A stretch of DNA of 58,583 nucleotides, from positions 1 through 58,583 of the forward strand of contig CALQKH020000018.1 in the NCBI GenBank assembly GCA_943331105.2, written 5' to 3'. The notes beneath the pieces are model-generated. The model made no database searches. It saw only the letters and a program-made list of their open reading frames with translations, and was not told the DNA's origin. A program made the position numbers and the translations under genes. The stretch comes from Akkermansia muciniphila. GTDB taxonomy: Bacteria > Pseudomonadota > Gammaproteobacteria > Burkholderiales > Burkholderiaceae_C. Positions 47,501 through 55,754 of the stretch are shown here, piece by piece; within the stretch, counting starts at the first letter, position 1; the number at the start of each line of letters is the position of its first letter.

Positions 47501-50500
47501 GACTGGCGTGCTGACCCTGACAGGTCAAGGCAGCATGACGGTTTACCAAGGCTTGTTGAGCTCTGTGGCTTACCAAAACCTGTCGGCAGCCCCATCCAGC
47601 CATGCGCGCCAGATCCAGGTCAGCGTCACCGATGCGGCCGGCGCCACAGGTGTACAGGCCCAGCCCATTGCCTTGAGCATCACAACATTTGACGATGCGC
47701 CCGCAGTGGATCTGAACGGCGTGTTGAACGCCGGTCTGAACACCAGCACAGAAGCCATCGGTTCCGTCTTGACCGGGGTGTCCACCTATTCCTCACCGAT
47801 CGCCACCAGCTTGGCGCCATCGGCCAGCTTGTCCGATCTGGACAGCAGCAGGGCGCAGCAAATGGTCGTCAGGCTGCTGAGCCCCCAAACCTTCACCGCC
47901 ACATCGTTTGCGGACAAACTCGTCCTCAGCGACGCTGCTAAAACCGCCGCTGCGGCTGCCGGTCTTCTGGTCAGCGGCGAAAACACCGCCACCCTCACCA
48001 TCACCTCCACCACGGGCGATCAACGCCTGCTGGCCAACTACGAGTCTGTGCTCAAAGGCGTGCAAGTCATGTCGGCCTTCACCACGGGCTCACGCACTGT
48101 GGACGTGTTGTTGTTCGCCACACCTGCCCAAGTGACGGCCCAAACAGCCGCCGCCAGTGCGCAGGTTTCGGTCAATTTGGTTTCAGCCCCCTTCGCTTCC
48201 GTTTCGGAGTTGACCAGCACCTTGGTGTTGGTGGGTTCCCCCGGGGCCAGCACCGTTTCGGCCGATCTCGCCTCTGCTGTCGTGGCCACAGAAACCGGCC
48301 GCATGAATGTGAACAACATCTTCAGGGCGGTGAACATCGATGCCAGTGCGGTCAACCGCTCTGGCATGACCGGATTAACGTTGACCGGCTCGTCGGCTGG
48401 CAACACCTCTGCCAACACCATCATCGGCTCATCCGGTGACGATCTCATTGTTGGGGGAGGTGTCGACACAGCAGTACAACCCACTGGGGTGGATGTTTTG
48501 GTGGGTGGCGCGGGTGCAGACGTCTTCCGTGTGACCTTGGCCCAATTGGCCCAAGGTCCTGTCAATTTGCGCATTTATGGCGGTGCAGCCACTTACGACG
48601 CCACGGCCACGACCACGGACCAACGCTGGACTGCTGGCGCCGACACGGCCACCGACCTGCTCGAAATCCAAGGCAGCACCGGCGGCACCTTGAACGCTTC
48701 GGTTTGGACCAATGGCACCCTGACCGGCATCGAAGGCGCCCGCGTGGTGGGCACCGGCAACTACGTGCTGAACGGCAGCGCTGCAGGCAATATTTTGCAA
48801 GGCGGCACAGGAGCTGACACCCTGATCGGCGGTTTGGGCGCTGACACGCTGACTGGCGGCTCTGGCAACGACCGTTTTGTATTTGCCGCAGCCGACACCG
48901 GCCTGGTGTCTGCAGGCGCCAGCGGCTTGGACAGCATCACCGACTTGTCTGTGGGCGATGTGATTGTGCTGCCCACGGGCTTGAGCTGGCTGGGTGCACG
49001 CAGCGCCACCACCGGCGTGAATGCCGCGCTGGAGGCATGGTTCCGCCCCGAGGACACCACACTCTATTTTGAAACCGCCGAGGGCATCCGCGGCATCTTG
49101 CTGCCCGCTTCGGCCGCTGCCAAGACCTGGTCTGCCCCTGTGAGTACAGCCAGCGGTGTTGAGATCACCGTTCTGCCCGGCGCCCCCGGAGCGCCTGATC
49201 TGATCGCCTCCAGCGACACGGGCGCTTTCAGCGATGACAACATCACCCGCCTGACGGCCCCCACATTCAGCATCAGCCTGGCCAATACCGGCGCGTTGGT
49301 CGACAACCAAGTGCGTCTTTATGCCCAAGCCACGGGCGGCAACACCGTGTTGGTCGGCGTCAAAACCGTGACTTCGGCAGATTTGTCTGCAGGGGCCATC
49401 CAAGTCAGGGTGGGCGACACCGTCAATGGGGTCACGCTGGCACAAAGCAGCTTGGCCCCGCTGAACGTCAACCAAAGCTACACCCTCACGGCCACGCAGA
49501 TGTCTGGTGCCATGGAGTCGGGTGCCTCTGCGGCGCTCTCGGGCCTCAAAACCGACACCTCCGGCCCCACGGTCACTTGGTCCATCGTGCCGACCACCAT
49601 CAAGGTGGGTGAAACTGCCGCCGTGACCCTCACATTCAACGAAGAGGTTGCGGGCTTCGATGTGTCCGACTTGAACCTCGCCGGTGGCGCTTTCAGTGGC
49701 TTGACCACCGCAGATGGCGGCAAGACCTGGACCACCACGCTCACCCCCACGGCCAACCTGGACAGCGCCAACTACACGCTCGCCTTGGCCAACAGCTACA
49801 CCGACCTGGCCGGCAACGTCGGCACAGCGGCCACCAGTGCCAGTTTCACGGTGGACACCAAGTTGCCAACGGCAACCCTGACGCTCTCAAGCACCTTGGT
49901 CAAAGCGGGTGAAGCAGCCACCTTGACGGTCAGCTTCTCCGAAGCGGTGAATGGATTTTCCAACACCGACCTGACCGTACAAGGCGGCTCAGTGGGGACC
50001 CTCACCAGCGCTGACGGCGGCAAGACCTGGACAGGCACATTCACACCTGGACCCAATGCCGAACTGACGGGCCAACGCGTCTCACTTACTGGTGCTTACA
50101 CCGACATCGCGGGCAACACCGGCGACACCTCGGCGCAAACCACCCCGTACGCCATCGACACCAAAGCCCCTGTGGCCACCGTGTCGGTCAATCAGACTGC
50201 CTTGAAGGCCAATGAAACCGCATTGGTCACCATCACGTTCACAGAAGCCGTCACAGGCTTTACCAATGCCGACCTCACGGTGCAAGGCGGCACGCTCAGC
50301 CCCGTGGCCTCTAGCGACGGCGGCAAAACCTGGACGGCCACGTTCACGCCTGCCGCCCCCAGCGAATCGGCCACCAACACCATCAGCCTGGCCAACACCT
50401 ACACCGACCAGGCGGGCAATGCCGGCAACACAGCCAACAGTGGCAACTACAGCATCGACACGCGCAGCCCCACAGCGACCATCGCCTTGTCGAGCAACAA

Positions 50501-53500
50501 CATCAAAGCGGGCGACACCCCCAGTGTGACCATCACCTTCAGCGAAGCGGTCACCGGCTTTGCTGCCTCTGACCTCACGGTGCAAGGCGGCACGATCAGC
50601 AACCTGACCCAAAACGGCCTGGTCTGGACCGGCACTTTCAATCCGGGTACCGATGTGCAGGCTGTGGGCCGACAGATTTCCCTCACGGGCGCCTATGCCG
50701 ACACGGCGGGCAATGCCGGCCAATCGGCGGCATCGTCAACCTATGTGGTGGACACGCGCGCACCCAGCGCCACCATCGCGGTGGACAAGTCCACGCTCAA
50801 GACCGGCGACACAGCCGCAGTCACCATCACCTTCAACGAGGTGGTCAGTGGCTTCAGCAACACCGATTTGTCGGTGCAAGGCGGCACGCTTTCTGCCGTG
50901 GCCACCGCCGACGGCGGCAGAACCTGGACAGCCACTTTCACGCCTGCAGTTGGCGTCACATCGGCCACCAACGCCATCACCCTGGGCACGGCTTATACCG
51001 ACCTCTTGGGCAATGCCGGCCAAGTGGGCAGCAGTGCCAGCTATGCCGTGGACACCCAAGCGCCAACAGCCACCATTGCCTTGTCCAGCAGCGCCATCAA
51101 GGCAGGCGACACACCGACGGTGACCGTCACCTTCAACGAAGCGGTCACCGGATTCACCCATACCGACTTGACCGTACAAGGCGGCACCGTCGGCACACTC
51201 AGCACCGCCAATGGGGGCATTACCTGGACAGGCAGCTTCACGCCAGCGGTCAACGCTGAGCTGGCGGGCCAGCGCGTCTCGCTCACCGGGGCCTACACCG
51301 ACATCGCGGGCAACACCGGCACCACGGGCGCCCTCAGCGCGGCCTATGTCATCGACAGCAAAGCCCCTACCGTGAGCAGCATGGCGCTGAGCCAGTCCAC
51401 GTTCAAGGCTGGACAAACCGGCGCCTTGTCTTTGGTGTTCTCTGAAGCGGTGACAGGCCTCACCGCCGCGGACTTCACAGCACAAGGCGGTGCGCTCAGC
51501 AACTTGGCCACCACAGATGGCGGCAAAACCTGGGCAGCGCTTTTCACGCCAACAGCATCGATCGAGGCGGGCGTCAACACCATCAGCCTGACCAACAACA
51601 GCTTCACCGACCTGTTGGGCAACACCGGCACCGGGGCGGCCACGGCCAGTTACAGCATCGATACCAAGTTGCCTGTGGCCACAGTCACGTCGGCACCCGA
51701 AGCGGCCACCTACGGCTTGGCCCGAGTGATCAACTTCAGTCTGCAATTTGATGCCGTGCTCACAGTGGGCGCCAACGCCAGCCTGCAGCTGCAGCTCAAC
51801 AACCCGACAGGTCCTGCCAGCATCGTCAGCGCCGTGTTGGTGCCTGGCAGTGTTGTGGTCAACAGCGGCGCCAACACCACCCAAGCCAGCTTTACTTTCA
51901 CCGTCACATCCACTGACGCTGCCACATCGGGCATCACCTTGTTGGGATTTGCCGGCAGCATTGCCGACTTGGCAGGCAACAACGTGGCAGCCCTGAACTC
52001 CACGCTGGCCAACGTCAAGCTCGACCCCACGGTCACCAACGCGCCACCCACGTCAAGCCATGACTTGGTGGCTGTGACCGAAGACATCGCTCAAGTCTTG
52101 ACCGCAACCGACTTTGGTGTCTTTGCAGACCAAGACCCAGCCGACACCTTCGCTGGCGTGCAGATCACCAGCCTGCCTGGGCAAGGCGTGCTCAGCCTCA
52201 ATGGCGTGGCCGTGGTGGCACCACTGGCCATCGGCATCGCCGACATCAACGCCGGCAGGCTGGTTTACACCCCTGCGCTCAACGCCAACGCGGACCAGAG
52301 CTTCAGCTTCAAGGTGCAAGACTCGCAGGGCGAATTCAGCGTTGCGGCTTACACCCTGACACTCGACCTGATGGCGGTGAACGATTTGCCAGTGGTCAGC
52401 AACCAAGCTGCTGCTCGCGCCGGTACCGTCACCGAGGCTGGCTCGCAAGACAACGGCGCCGCTACAGCTGGCACCAGCACCGTGTCTGGCACCTTGACGG
52501 CCACCGATGTGGACGCCAACGCCACGCAGGCCTGGAGCATCCAAGGCACGCCTTCGGCCACCTACGGCGCGATCGCCATCAACCCCACCACTGGGGTGTG
52601 GACCTACACGCTCAACAACAACCTGACGGCCACACAGGCGCTCAAAGAAAACGAGACCGTCACGCAGACCTACACGGCCCGCGTCACGGACGACTTGGGC
52701 GGCTTCGTTGACCAAACCATCACGGTCACCATCAACGGTACGAACGACGTGCCAGTGGTCAGCAACGCCGCTGGTGCGCTGGCTGGCACGGTTGTGGAGG
52801 CTGGCTCGCAAGACGACGGCACGGTGGCCTCTGGCACCAGCACCGTGTCTGGCACCTTGACGGCCACCGACGTGGACGCAGGCGCGACCCAGACTTGGAG
52901 CATCCAAGGCACGCCTTCGGCCACCTACGGCACGATCGCCATCAACCCCACCACAGGCGTGTGGACCTACACGCTCAACAACGGCTTGGCGGCCACTCAG
53001 GCGCTCAATGAAGGCCAGACCGTCACGCAGACCTACACGGCCCGCGTCGCGGACGACTTTGGCGGCTACGTTGACCAGACCATCACGGTCACCATCAACG
53101 GCACGAACGACGTGCCAGTGGTCAGCAACCAAGCTGCCGCCCGCGCCGGCACCGTCACTGAGGCCGGTCATCTCGACAACGGCACCGCAGTGGCTGGCAC
53201 CAGCACCGTGTCTGGCACCTTGACGGCCACCGACGTGGACGCAGGCGCGACCCAAACTTGGAGCATCCAAGGCACGCCTTCGGCCACCTACGGCACGATC
53301 GCCATCAACCCCACCACTGGGGTGTGGACCTACACGCTCAACAACAACCTGACGGCCACGCAGGCGCTCAAAGAAAACGAGACCGTCACGCAGACCTACA
53401 CGGCCCGCGTCACGGACGACTTCGGCGCCTACGTAGACCAGACCATCACGGTCACCATCAACGGCACGAACGATGTTCCTACCGTTGCCAACGCGCCCGC

Positions 53501-55649
53501 CGCCCGCGCCGGCACCGTCACCGAGGCTGGCCACGCGATTGACGGCTCGGTGGCTGCCGGCACGGTCAGTGCCACGGGCACCTTGACGGCCGATGATGTG
53601 GATGCCAACGCCACCCGCACCTGGAGTATCCAAGGCACGCCTTCGGCCACCTACGGCGCGATCGCGATCAACGCCAGCACAGGCGTGTGGACCTACACGC
53701 TCAACAACAGCCTGGCCGCCACACAGGCGCTCAATGAAGGCCAGACCGTCACGCAGACCTACACGGCCCGCGTCACCGACAACTTTGGCGCATATGCGGA
53801 CCAGACCATCACGGTCACGGTTCAAGGCAAAAATGACGCGCCAATTTTGACGCTGTCTGAAGCGCTCGTTGAAGGCACTGCGGTTCAGGGGACCTTTACC
53901 CTGACAGACTACGAAGACGGCATACCCGCCTTGCTGCGCAATACCACTTTGGGTGGCTGGACTGCTGTTTCAGGCAGCTCAACCCAATGGACACAAGCAG
54001 GCAACTTTGGCACGGTGACCTTGACTTACAGCGGTGGCAACACCGCCTCGCTCAGTTATGCCGTCTCTGCCAGCGCCGCTGAGACCGCCTCGCTGACCAA
54101 CATCCAAAGCGATCTCGACCGCTTTGCCATGGTGGTGCGCGACACTGGCGGCTTGGTGGCCACAGGGCTTGCCAACTTTGCGGTCAACGGCGCACAAAAT
54201 GCCGTGACCTGGACGTCCAGCGTCATCCCTGAGCAGGCCGTGAACGTCTTCTACAACATGGCCAGCGGCAAAGCCCTGGTCCGAGTCAACGGCATGTTCG
54301 AAGACCTTGACGGGGGCCTCAACTTCACCGGCCTCTACACCGATGCTGGGGGCACCACACGCACCCTGCCTTTGGTCGCATCTGGCGGAAGCCTCCTGGG
54401 CCAAGTCTCTGGCTGGACCACGGCCATCAGCGGTTTGACCATCGCAGCGCAAGAGACATCCCCCAACAACGTCAGCAACCAAGGCCCTTTCAGCATCAGC
54501 CAACCGACGAACTACACCCAAGCGTATGACGCAGCGCTCAAATCGGGCGAGCTCTTCACCACGTATTTGGGCACTGATTCAAGGCATGATTTCTTCTATG
54601 CCGAAGGAAAGTCCCTTTTTGTGGGCGGGGCTGGCGAAGATTTGACCATGATCGCTGACGCCAGTGTGCGCGACTTTGGTACCGATGGAACGGGCCGATA
54701 CGGCTTCATTGGCGTGTACATGTTGGGTTGGAACAACAGCAACTTGCCCACGGGCGTGTCCCTCAGCGCATTGAGCGGCATCACCAACCTCACACCCAAC
54801 AGCCAAGGCCTTTTGGCAGTCAGCTTTGCGGACGGTGGCGCTGTTTTGACCGACGCCGAAACCATCGTTCTTGAAAACGCTTCGGGTCAAACCACCGCAG
54901 CTTATCAACTCAACACCACGGCCAATGGTCTGCAGTTGCAACTGACCGAAGGTGCCGACTACATCTCGAGCAGCGGCTCGGCCGACCACATCATTGCAGG
55001 GGGCGGCAACGACATCGTCTGGGCACGTGGCAATGGGGCCACCACCCAAGTCGTCGGCAGCAGCATGCCGCAAGTGCTGGGCGGCCAGGGTGACGACATC
55101 CTCTTGGCGGGTCAATCCCCCGGCAACACCACAGGCAAAACCTCTGCTGAGGTGTTGGCCAACGAAGCCCGCCTGCAAGGCGGGGCCGGTGACGACGTGT
55201 TGGTGGCCCTGTCGGGCACCGTGCACGCAGCGGGCGGCAGCGGGCGCGATGTGTTCGCGATTCACAACGACCAGCAAGACGTGCGCCTGGTCATCAGCGA
55301 CTTCAATGCCAGCACCGATTTGATCGATCTGTCGCCGTTCACCAAACTGGCTACCGAGTCTGGCATCAACAACAACACCTCGCCCGAGACCGCGGCCCTG
55401 GTGCTGTCACGCCTGTTGGGCATCGCGCAGGGGCAAACCAATGCCACCGCGGTCGAGATCGATTTGTCGACATGGCTGGACACCAGCTCTGCGGCCAAGA
55501 GCGCCACCGTGCGCATCGAGTTCGAAAGCGGGGCCAACACGGCGCTCACGGGGCACAACTTTGTGATTGCGCAGCCTAGCTGGGTGGACACCACATGGGG
55601 ACCCGACTGGCGCACCGACCTCGACCCCCTGATCTACCCCGCCAACTGA
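38571..55649 (+). CDS. Giant multi-repeat RTX adhesin (5692 residues)
   Basis: Predicted surface adhesin in which I find no cysteine. Order by residue: basic N-terminus with hydrophobic stretch 33-51 (FWGIVLASLLLADKTLAA); Ser/acid-rich linker; Gly/Ala run 215-228; Ca-loop module (DGDGNGKF, about 250) plus long helical region to 560; Ig-like domains; four near-identical 96-residue repeats (990-1373); a second hinge-plus-helix module (1803-2160); Calx-beta-like domain (2176-2303); cadherin/Ig-like domains; RTX block (3283-3443); seven Ig-like repeats (3665-4366); four 121-residue VCBS repeats (4607-5090); second RTX block (5463-5563); C-terminal secretion region. RTX repeats plus the C-terminal region indicate type I secretion; transporter genes are not in the window. 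ATG 38571 is the first start after the promoter, but its ribosome binding site is weak. Confidence 0.9.
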   Translation: MRSDPSRDTRQLRKPQEVLSNLLQKVTLVPARSFWGIVLASLLLADKTLAAQSTNAQSNEDKRQEQDTSKLDIHDPDVAHGGAEETVSPEPLNSWAPSDQLADKGQALAVHAEPVPPLADAALAMLVEKWLRLGGAHAQFSDEVATGSPNRSSANSNPSSNSPADARQSFRDLFNDELQQAGLPSLDDASDADVKTAKGTFTDGFNPAYLLGLLGLGGGGGGAAAAVAGPMLVSGVVVKGYLQGSLVWRDGDGNGKFNGTWADDGDGIVEEGEISGAGPDKYKITDAQGKFSGLEGSGAIHVLGGKDIYGTGLAFTGVLSAPDSATAITPLTTLIQGIRQSGESADAAALRLASLLNLGGDVSADDLLRLDPISAALSSNTNAAAAEALTIYGKAAQVANLIVAATAAVQKAAPGMSQIEAASQVVQSIALTLGAQTGPVALAGTAGQTFIANVFTQLDSQINLDASVTAGVATLAELSQAIARVNDNFSDLALTASAAKEALTALVQTEYVIQNDLQSAISGSTFSAANYTESAIDARLAQVASVVGPIAAPAAGQRSAPGRPYIGQDVSDQTSVDPYYLDPTNTLSGLTVPVIVELSTSGAIAGDTVKLYLSGVLLGQKVLTGSDLSAGQISVMVDKSTLAASPQETLLRITAQVETAAGVKGVDSKAFPLILDRGVVSPSLALDSQDTGLAGDGITSVLPTIQVSGLEIGASLAIRVVRVNGSVEQQLALINTTAPASDYKVSLNTLLGQTATDGTYRLYASQTDRAGHVSSERRLEVQYDATPPTITISANAQVLLAGQTALVTFTLSEASSDFSWNGSSGDITLTGGTLSALVQSGSNPLVYTATFTPSVTGSSASIRVDSGKFKDAAGNFNQDGADTNNLVTLAINATTTGGLAPASDNATGVADDNKTNDPTPELSGTVPASSTATVTLNGQTYPVTVQPNGAWSFSQPSNLPEGTYTPVLNVTTNGQTASTNLKPFTIDTAAPIAPTINAVATDDIINASEQSTTITGTNEAGASVALTIGGNTRAATVTGTSWSYTLVAADITAMGQGAKTLSVTQTDAAGNTSAAGTRAITVDTAAPTAPIINAVATDDIINASEQTTTITGTNEAGASVALTIGGNTRAATVTGTSWSYTLVAADITAMGQGAETLSVRQTDAAGNTSPAASRAIAVNTLVAGAPTINVVATDDIINASEQSTTITGTNEAGASVALTIGGNTRAATVTGTSWSYTLVAADITAMGQGAETLSATQTDAAGNTSAAGTRAITVNTVAPTAPIINAVATDDIINASEQSTTITGTNEAGASVALTIGGNTRAATVTGTSWSYTLVAADIAAMGQGAETLSATQTLTSNVSEAATRPITVDTTAPTINLASSADVVVPNAQVSSFSKAVSIDGATSTTVQVFANNDPTLSTPLQQLTYAGGQISGDLSALVSDGQVRDVMIRIQAQDSAGNITSKLLSVNIDRSIPTLSLSAVASDNTINLQEALAGISISGNASGVEDGQEVTLRFYSDSAPTTLLETVKGAVSAGQFAVTVPSTLLSGGSRLADGNYTLKADVADRAGNPATQQTQSLGIDLTPPAAATVLLASDTGTNAGDGITNSGVVNVTGALAGWSFTTNGGSTWTTASDGATSFTLSAGNYASQRVGVRNVDAAGNQSDAFLPAALQVDNTAPLISSVLAPANATYTLGQVLSIVVQGNEPMFVTGTPRIRLGLESATLRFATYDAGSGTSALTFKYTVQKGDLDTNGISLVSLQLPTVPVVSSITDSAGNNLNLTFNNVANLSGVTVNGAVAGSAVDGYLVDVLVFVDTNNDNTVNLGEAVGGSVGAGVFSIPGGSGHLIMRGGVDISTGQPFLVQYEAPEGYTVINPVSTLISRYQSRGGAQYYYFTEAALDDPNFDPSVTSFRTPANQTQAGVITQFNTSTAASEAAIAKALGLVTSVNLSSYDAFREASISVASYSSASTAQAAKLDAVTYQKSAAMLAALSDVGGSVLNVIAANKPITQTSVAMMSAIAEVLAVNPSYSIAQVVTKATGSDSVSSILQSAANALGITTLTLAQADQLAQVIAKANGLIWGQPTTTIDGQGDDAKDAVAVLRKIVQVQQVVQGDAILTKLGAYLNTGNASPLQTLLSDTDNQGLKYLADNAIVGPIVPSRFVVTSNAAQDVSGQTPYLYEGASDGADNTVSFTINRSGGLDGTVVLRYDIRGSGTLTADRFVFLDADGVRALPSGQVTFGPDETVKTITVRLANNALVNANELITLVVSDVYGNSQFSDAAGNILSSGTARLMLLDDDPNTPLVSAPESLDAAAGVATSVPGLVVDYFNPNALLTVTATATGGLISQNGLDFATVQTLTGTLDAINANLALLEMRATVGQTSAKIHLDVTPQGRTNVVGSIDVPVTVHNSATLAVTASQNVVAATRSALAPITVSDLDSDVLRVTLDSTNGSLDLAQTQGLFVNKNANGTSWVVEGLKSDLNAALSQVFFTAQAGRSAAGVTVTVSDNDALTPETPSTISLRVASAPPTAAVPNQYMAKVGVPTLLSGFTVADADSSSVTLTLSASTGSLGLPVTLQSGVVLRSQTTNTLVLSGSPANLQAALPTLIYTSPLTNATPPTLTMTVSDGVNAAVTRSITVSLVDNAAPEAGGDLSRSAVEDTPISLRLAPTTLSNEDGPTPQQIRIMSVTGGTITAADGSPISMGSAGRLLNLVSGGVDVNFSPEANRNANAQITYVVVDPVLNTLNSAASTVTVSITAVNDRPVLFLSPAAVTFVENTAAGAAIAPSLSITDIDSTSLSLARVSFSAGKASGDSLDVDLTGTTGLTKSFDSSGNLTISGAASLDVYRQVLQKVVFLNGDDDLATGQRSFHITVTDNSGAASTAASLVQTRTIQVQGVNDAPVVLPTTVTASFAESATLTKTAASTTLSPSLQLSDPDGSSSLMASATVRFSVGYRAGEDSLGVTATLPSGITSSFDVTTGVLTLTGQGSMTVYQGLLSSVAYQNLSAAPSSHARQIQVSVTDAAGATGVQAQPIALSITTFDDAPAVDLNGVLNAGLNTSTEAIGSVLTGVSTYSSPIATSLAPSASLSDLDSSRAQQMVVRLLSPQTFTATSFADKLVLSDAAKTAAAAAGLLVSGENTATLTITSTTGDQRLLANYESVLKGVQVMSAFTTGSRTVDVLLFATPAQVTAQTAAASAQVSVNLVSAPFASVSELTSTLVLVGSPGASTVSADLASAVVATETGRMNVNNIFRAVNIDASAVNRSGMTGLTLTGSSAGNTSANTIIGSSGDDLIVGGGVDTAVQPTGVDVLVGGAGADVFRVTLAQLAQGPVNLRIYGGAATYDATATTTDQRWTAGADTATDLLEIQGSTGGTLNASVWTNGTLTGIEGARVVGTGNYVLNGSAAGNILQGGTGADTLIGGLGADTLTGGSGNDRFVFAAADTGLVSAGASGLDSITDLSVGDVIVLPTGLSWLGARSATTGVNAALEAWFRPEDTTLYFETAEGIRGILLPASAAAKTWSAPVSTASGVEITVLPGAPGAPDLIASSDTGAFSDDNITRLTAPTFSISLANTGALVDNQVRLYAQATGGNTVLVGVKTVTSADLSAGAIQVRVGDTVNGVTLAQSSLAPLNVNQSYTLTATQMSGAMESGASAALSGLKTDTSGPTVTWSIVPTTIKVGETAAVTLTFNEEVAGFDVSDLNLAGGAFSGLTTADGGKTWTTTLTPTANLDSANYTLALANSYTDLAGNVGTAATSASFTVDTKLPTATLTLSSTLVKAGEAATLTVSFSEAVNGFSNTDLTVQGGSVGTLTSADGGKTWTGTFTPGPNAELTGQRVSLTGAYTDIAGNTGDTSAQTTPYAIDTKAPVATVSVNQTALKANETALVTITFTEAVTGFTNADLTVQGGTLSPVASSDGGKTWTATFTPAAPSESATNTISLANTYTDQAGNAGNTANSGNYSIDTRSPTATIALSSNNIKAGDTPSVTITFSEAVTGFAASDLTVQGGTISNLTQNGLVWTGTFNPGTDVQAVGRQISLTGAYADTAGNAGQSAASSTYVVDTRAPSATIAVDKSTLKTGDTAAVTITFNEVVSGFSNTDLSVQGGTLSAVATADGGRTWTATFTPAVGVTSATNAITLGTAYTDLLGNAGQVGSSASYAVDTQAPTATIALSSSAIKAGDTPTVTVTFNEAVTGFTHTDLTVQGGTVGTLSTANGGITWTGSFTPAVNAELAGQRVSLTGAYTDIAGNTGTTGALSAAYVIDSKAPTVSSMALSQSTFKAGQTGALSLVFSEAVTGLTAADFTAQGGALSNLATTDGGKTWAALFTPTASIEAGVNTISLTNNSFTDLLGNTGTGAATASYSIDTKLPVATVTSAPEAATYGLARVINFSLQFDAVLTVGANASLQLQLNNPTGPASIVSAVLVPGSVVVNSGANTTQASFTFTVTSTDAATSGITLLGFAGSIADLAGNNVAALNSTLANVKLDPTVTNAPPTSSHDLVAVTEDIAQVLTATDFGVFADQDPADTFAGVQITSLPGQGVLSLNGVAVVAPLAIGIADINAGRLVYTPALNANADQSFSFKVQDSQGEFSVAAYTLTLDLMAVNDLPVVSNQAAARAGTVTEAGSQDNGAATAGTSTVSGTLTATDVDANATQAWSIQGTPSATYGAIAINPTTGVWTYTLNNNLTATQALKENETVTQTYTARVTDDLGGFVDQTITVTINGTNDVPVVSNAAGALAGTVVEAGSQDDGTVASGTSTVSGTLTATDVDAGATQTWSIQGTPSATYGTIAINPTTGVWTYTLNNGLAATQALNEGQTVTQTYTARVADDFGGYVDQTITVTINGTNDVPVVSNQAAARAGTVTEAGHLDNGTAVAGTSTVSGTLTATDVDAGATQTWSIQGTPSATYGTIAINPTTGVWTYTLNNNLTATQALKENETVTQTYTARVTDDFGAYVDQTITVTINGTNDVPTVANAPAARAGTVTEAGHAIDGSVAAGTVSATGTLTADDVDANATRTWSIQGTPSATYGAIAINASTGVWTYTLNNSLAATQALNEGQTVTQTYTARVTDNFGAYADQTITVTVQGKNDAPILTLSEALVEGTAVQGTFTLTDYEDGIPALLRNTTLGGWTAVSGSSTQWTQAGNFGTVTLTYSGGNTASLSYAVSASAAETASLTNIQSDLDRFAMVVRDTGGLVATGLANFAVNGAQNAVTWTSSVIPEQAVNVFYNMASGKALVRVNGMFEDLDGGLNFTGLYTDAGGTTRTLPLVASGGSLLGQVSGWTTAISGLTIAAQETSPNNVSNQGPFSISQPTNYTQAYDAALKSGELFTTYLGTDSRHDFFYAEGKSLFVGGAGEDLTMIADASVRDFGTDGTGRYGFIGVYMLGWNNSNLPTGVSLSALSGITNLTPNSQGLLAVSFADGGAVLTDAETIVLENASGQTTAAYQLNTTANGLQLQLTEGADYISSSGSADHIIAGGGNDIVWARGNGATTQVVGSSMPQVLGGQGDDILLAGQSPGNTTGKTSAEVLANEARLQGGAGDDVLVALSGTVHAAGGSGRDVFAIHNDQQDVRLVISDFNASTDLIDLSPFTKLATESGINNNTSPETAALVLSRLLGIAQGQTNATAVEIDLSTWLDTSSAAKSATVRIEFESGANTALTGHNFVIAQPSWVDTTWGPDWRTDLDPLIYPAN
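41538..42689 (+). repeat. Four tandem 288-bp repeats (96-residue Ig-like units)
   Basis: Units start at 41538, 41826, 42114 and 42402 with an exact 288-bp period, judged from the recurring ATCAACGCCAGCGAGCAA block. DNA identity is very high, including silent positions, which indicates recent duplication or gene conversion. The fourth unit diverges in its last third. Each unit encodes an Ig-like domain with NEAGASVALTIGG and QTDAAGNTS. Confidence 0.9.
48420..48900 (+). repeat. Internal RTX (calcium-binding nonapeptide) block
   Basis: It encodes GSSGDDLIVGGGVD, VLVGGAGADVF and LQGGTGADTLIGGLGADTL with GGSGNDRFVF, the GGxGxDxLx pattern of RTX beta-rolls, about 2250 residues before the end of the protein. 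RTX blocks are usually near the C-terminus, so this internal copy is notable. Confidence 0.85.
49563..51668 (+). repeat. Seven tandem Ig-like repeats of about 100 residues
   Basis: Each unit has the pattern ATIALSSxxIKAGDTxxVTxTFxEAV, then DLTVQGGT, DGGKTW and TFTPA, and ends TDxAGN. The units are related but more diverged in DNA than the 288-bp set. The fold is a bacterial Ig-like adhesin domain; an eighth, distant copy lies near 40930-41190. Confidence 0.85.
52389..53840 (+). repeat. Four tandem 363-bp VCBS repeats
   Basis: Units start at 52389, 52752, 53115 and 53478 (exact 363-bp period, 121 residues). Each carries GTLTATDVDAxATxxWSIQG, TPSATYGxIAIN, GVWTYTLNN and TVTINGTND, the VCBS pattern of Vibrio, Colwellia, Bradyrhizobium and Shewanella adhesins. 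DNA identity between units is high. Confidence 0.92.
54960..55260 (+). repeat. C-terminal RTX block
   Basis: It encodes SADHIIAGGGNDIVW, LGGQGDDILLAG, LQGGAGDDVLVAL and GGSGRDVFAI, then the region VISDFNASTDLIDLSPF typical of the end of type I-secreted RTX proteins. Calcium binding here would drive folding after export. Confidence 0.85.
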
Positions 55650-55724
55650 CAGGAATAAGAAAATGCACAAAAATGGCAAAAATAACTTTAAACAACAATT
55701 TTTGATGTTTTTTTCGATTGCCGC

Positions 55725-55752
55725 TTGTCAATACTGTCAGAATCGCTAGAAT
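55725..55752 (+). promoter_or_regulatory. Candidate sigma70 promoter of the DUF4347 gene
   Basis: TTGTCA (55725-55730) and TAGAAT (55747-55752) are 16 bases apart, 5 of 6 matches each, after A/T tracts that could act as an UP element. The predicted start lies near 55759, inside the operator. Confidence 0.6.
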
Positions 55753-55754
55753 TA

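Noticed and set aside
55650..55724. Possible terminator after the giant adhesin gene
   Set aside because: Only a weak AT stem (CAAAAAT/ATTTTTG) followed by a T-run is visible; not strong enough to call.
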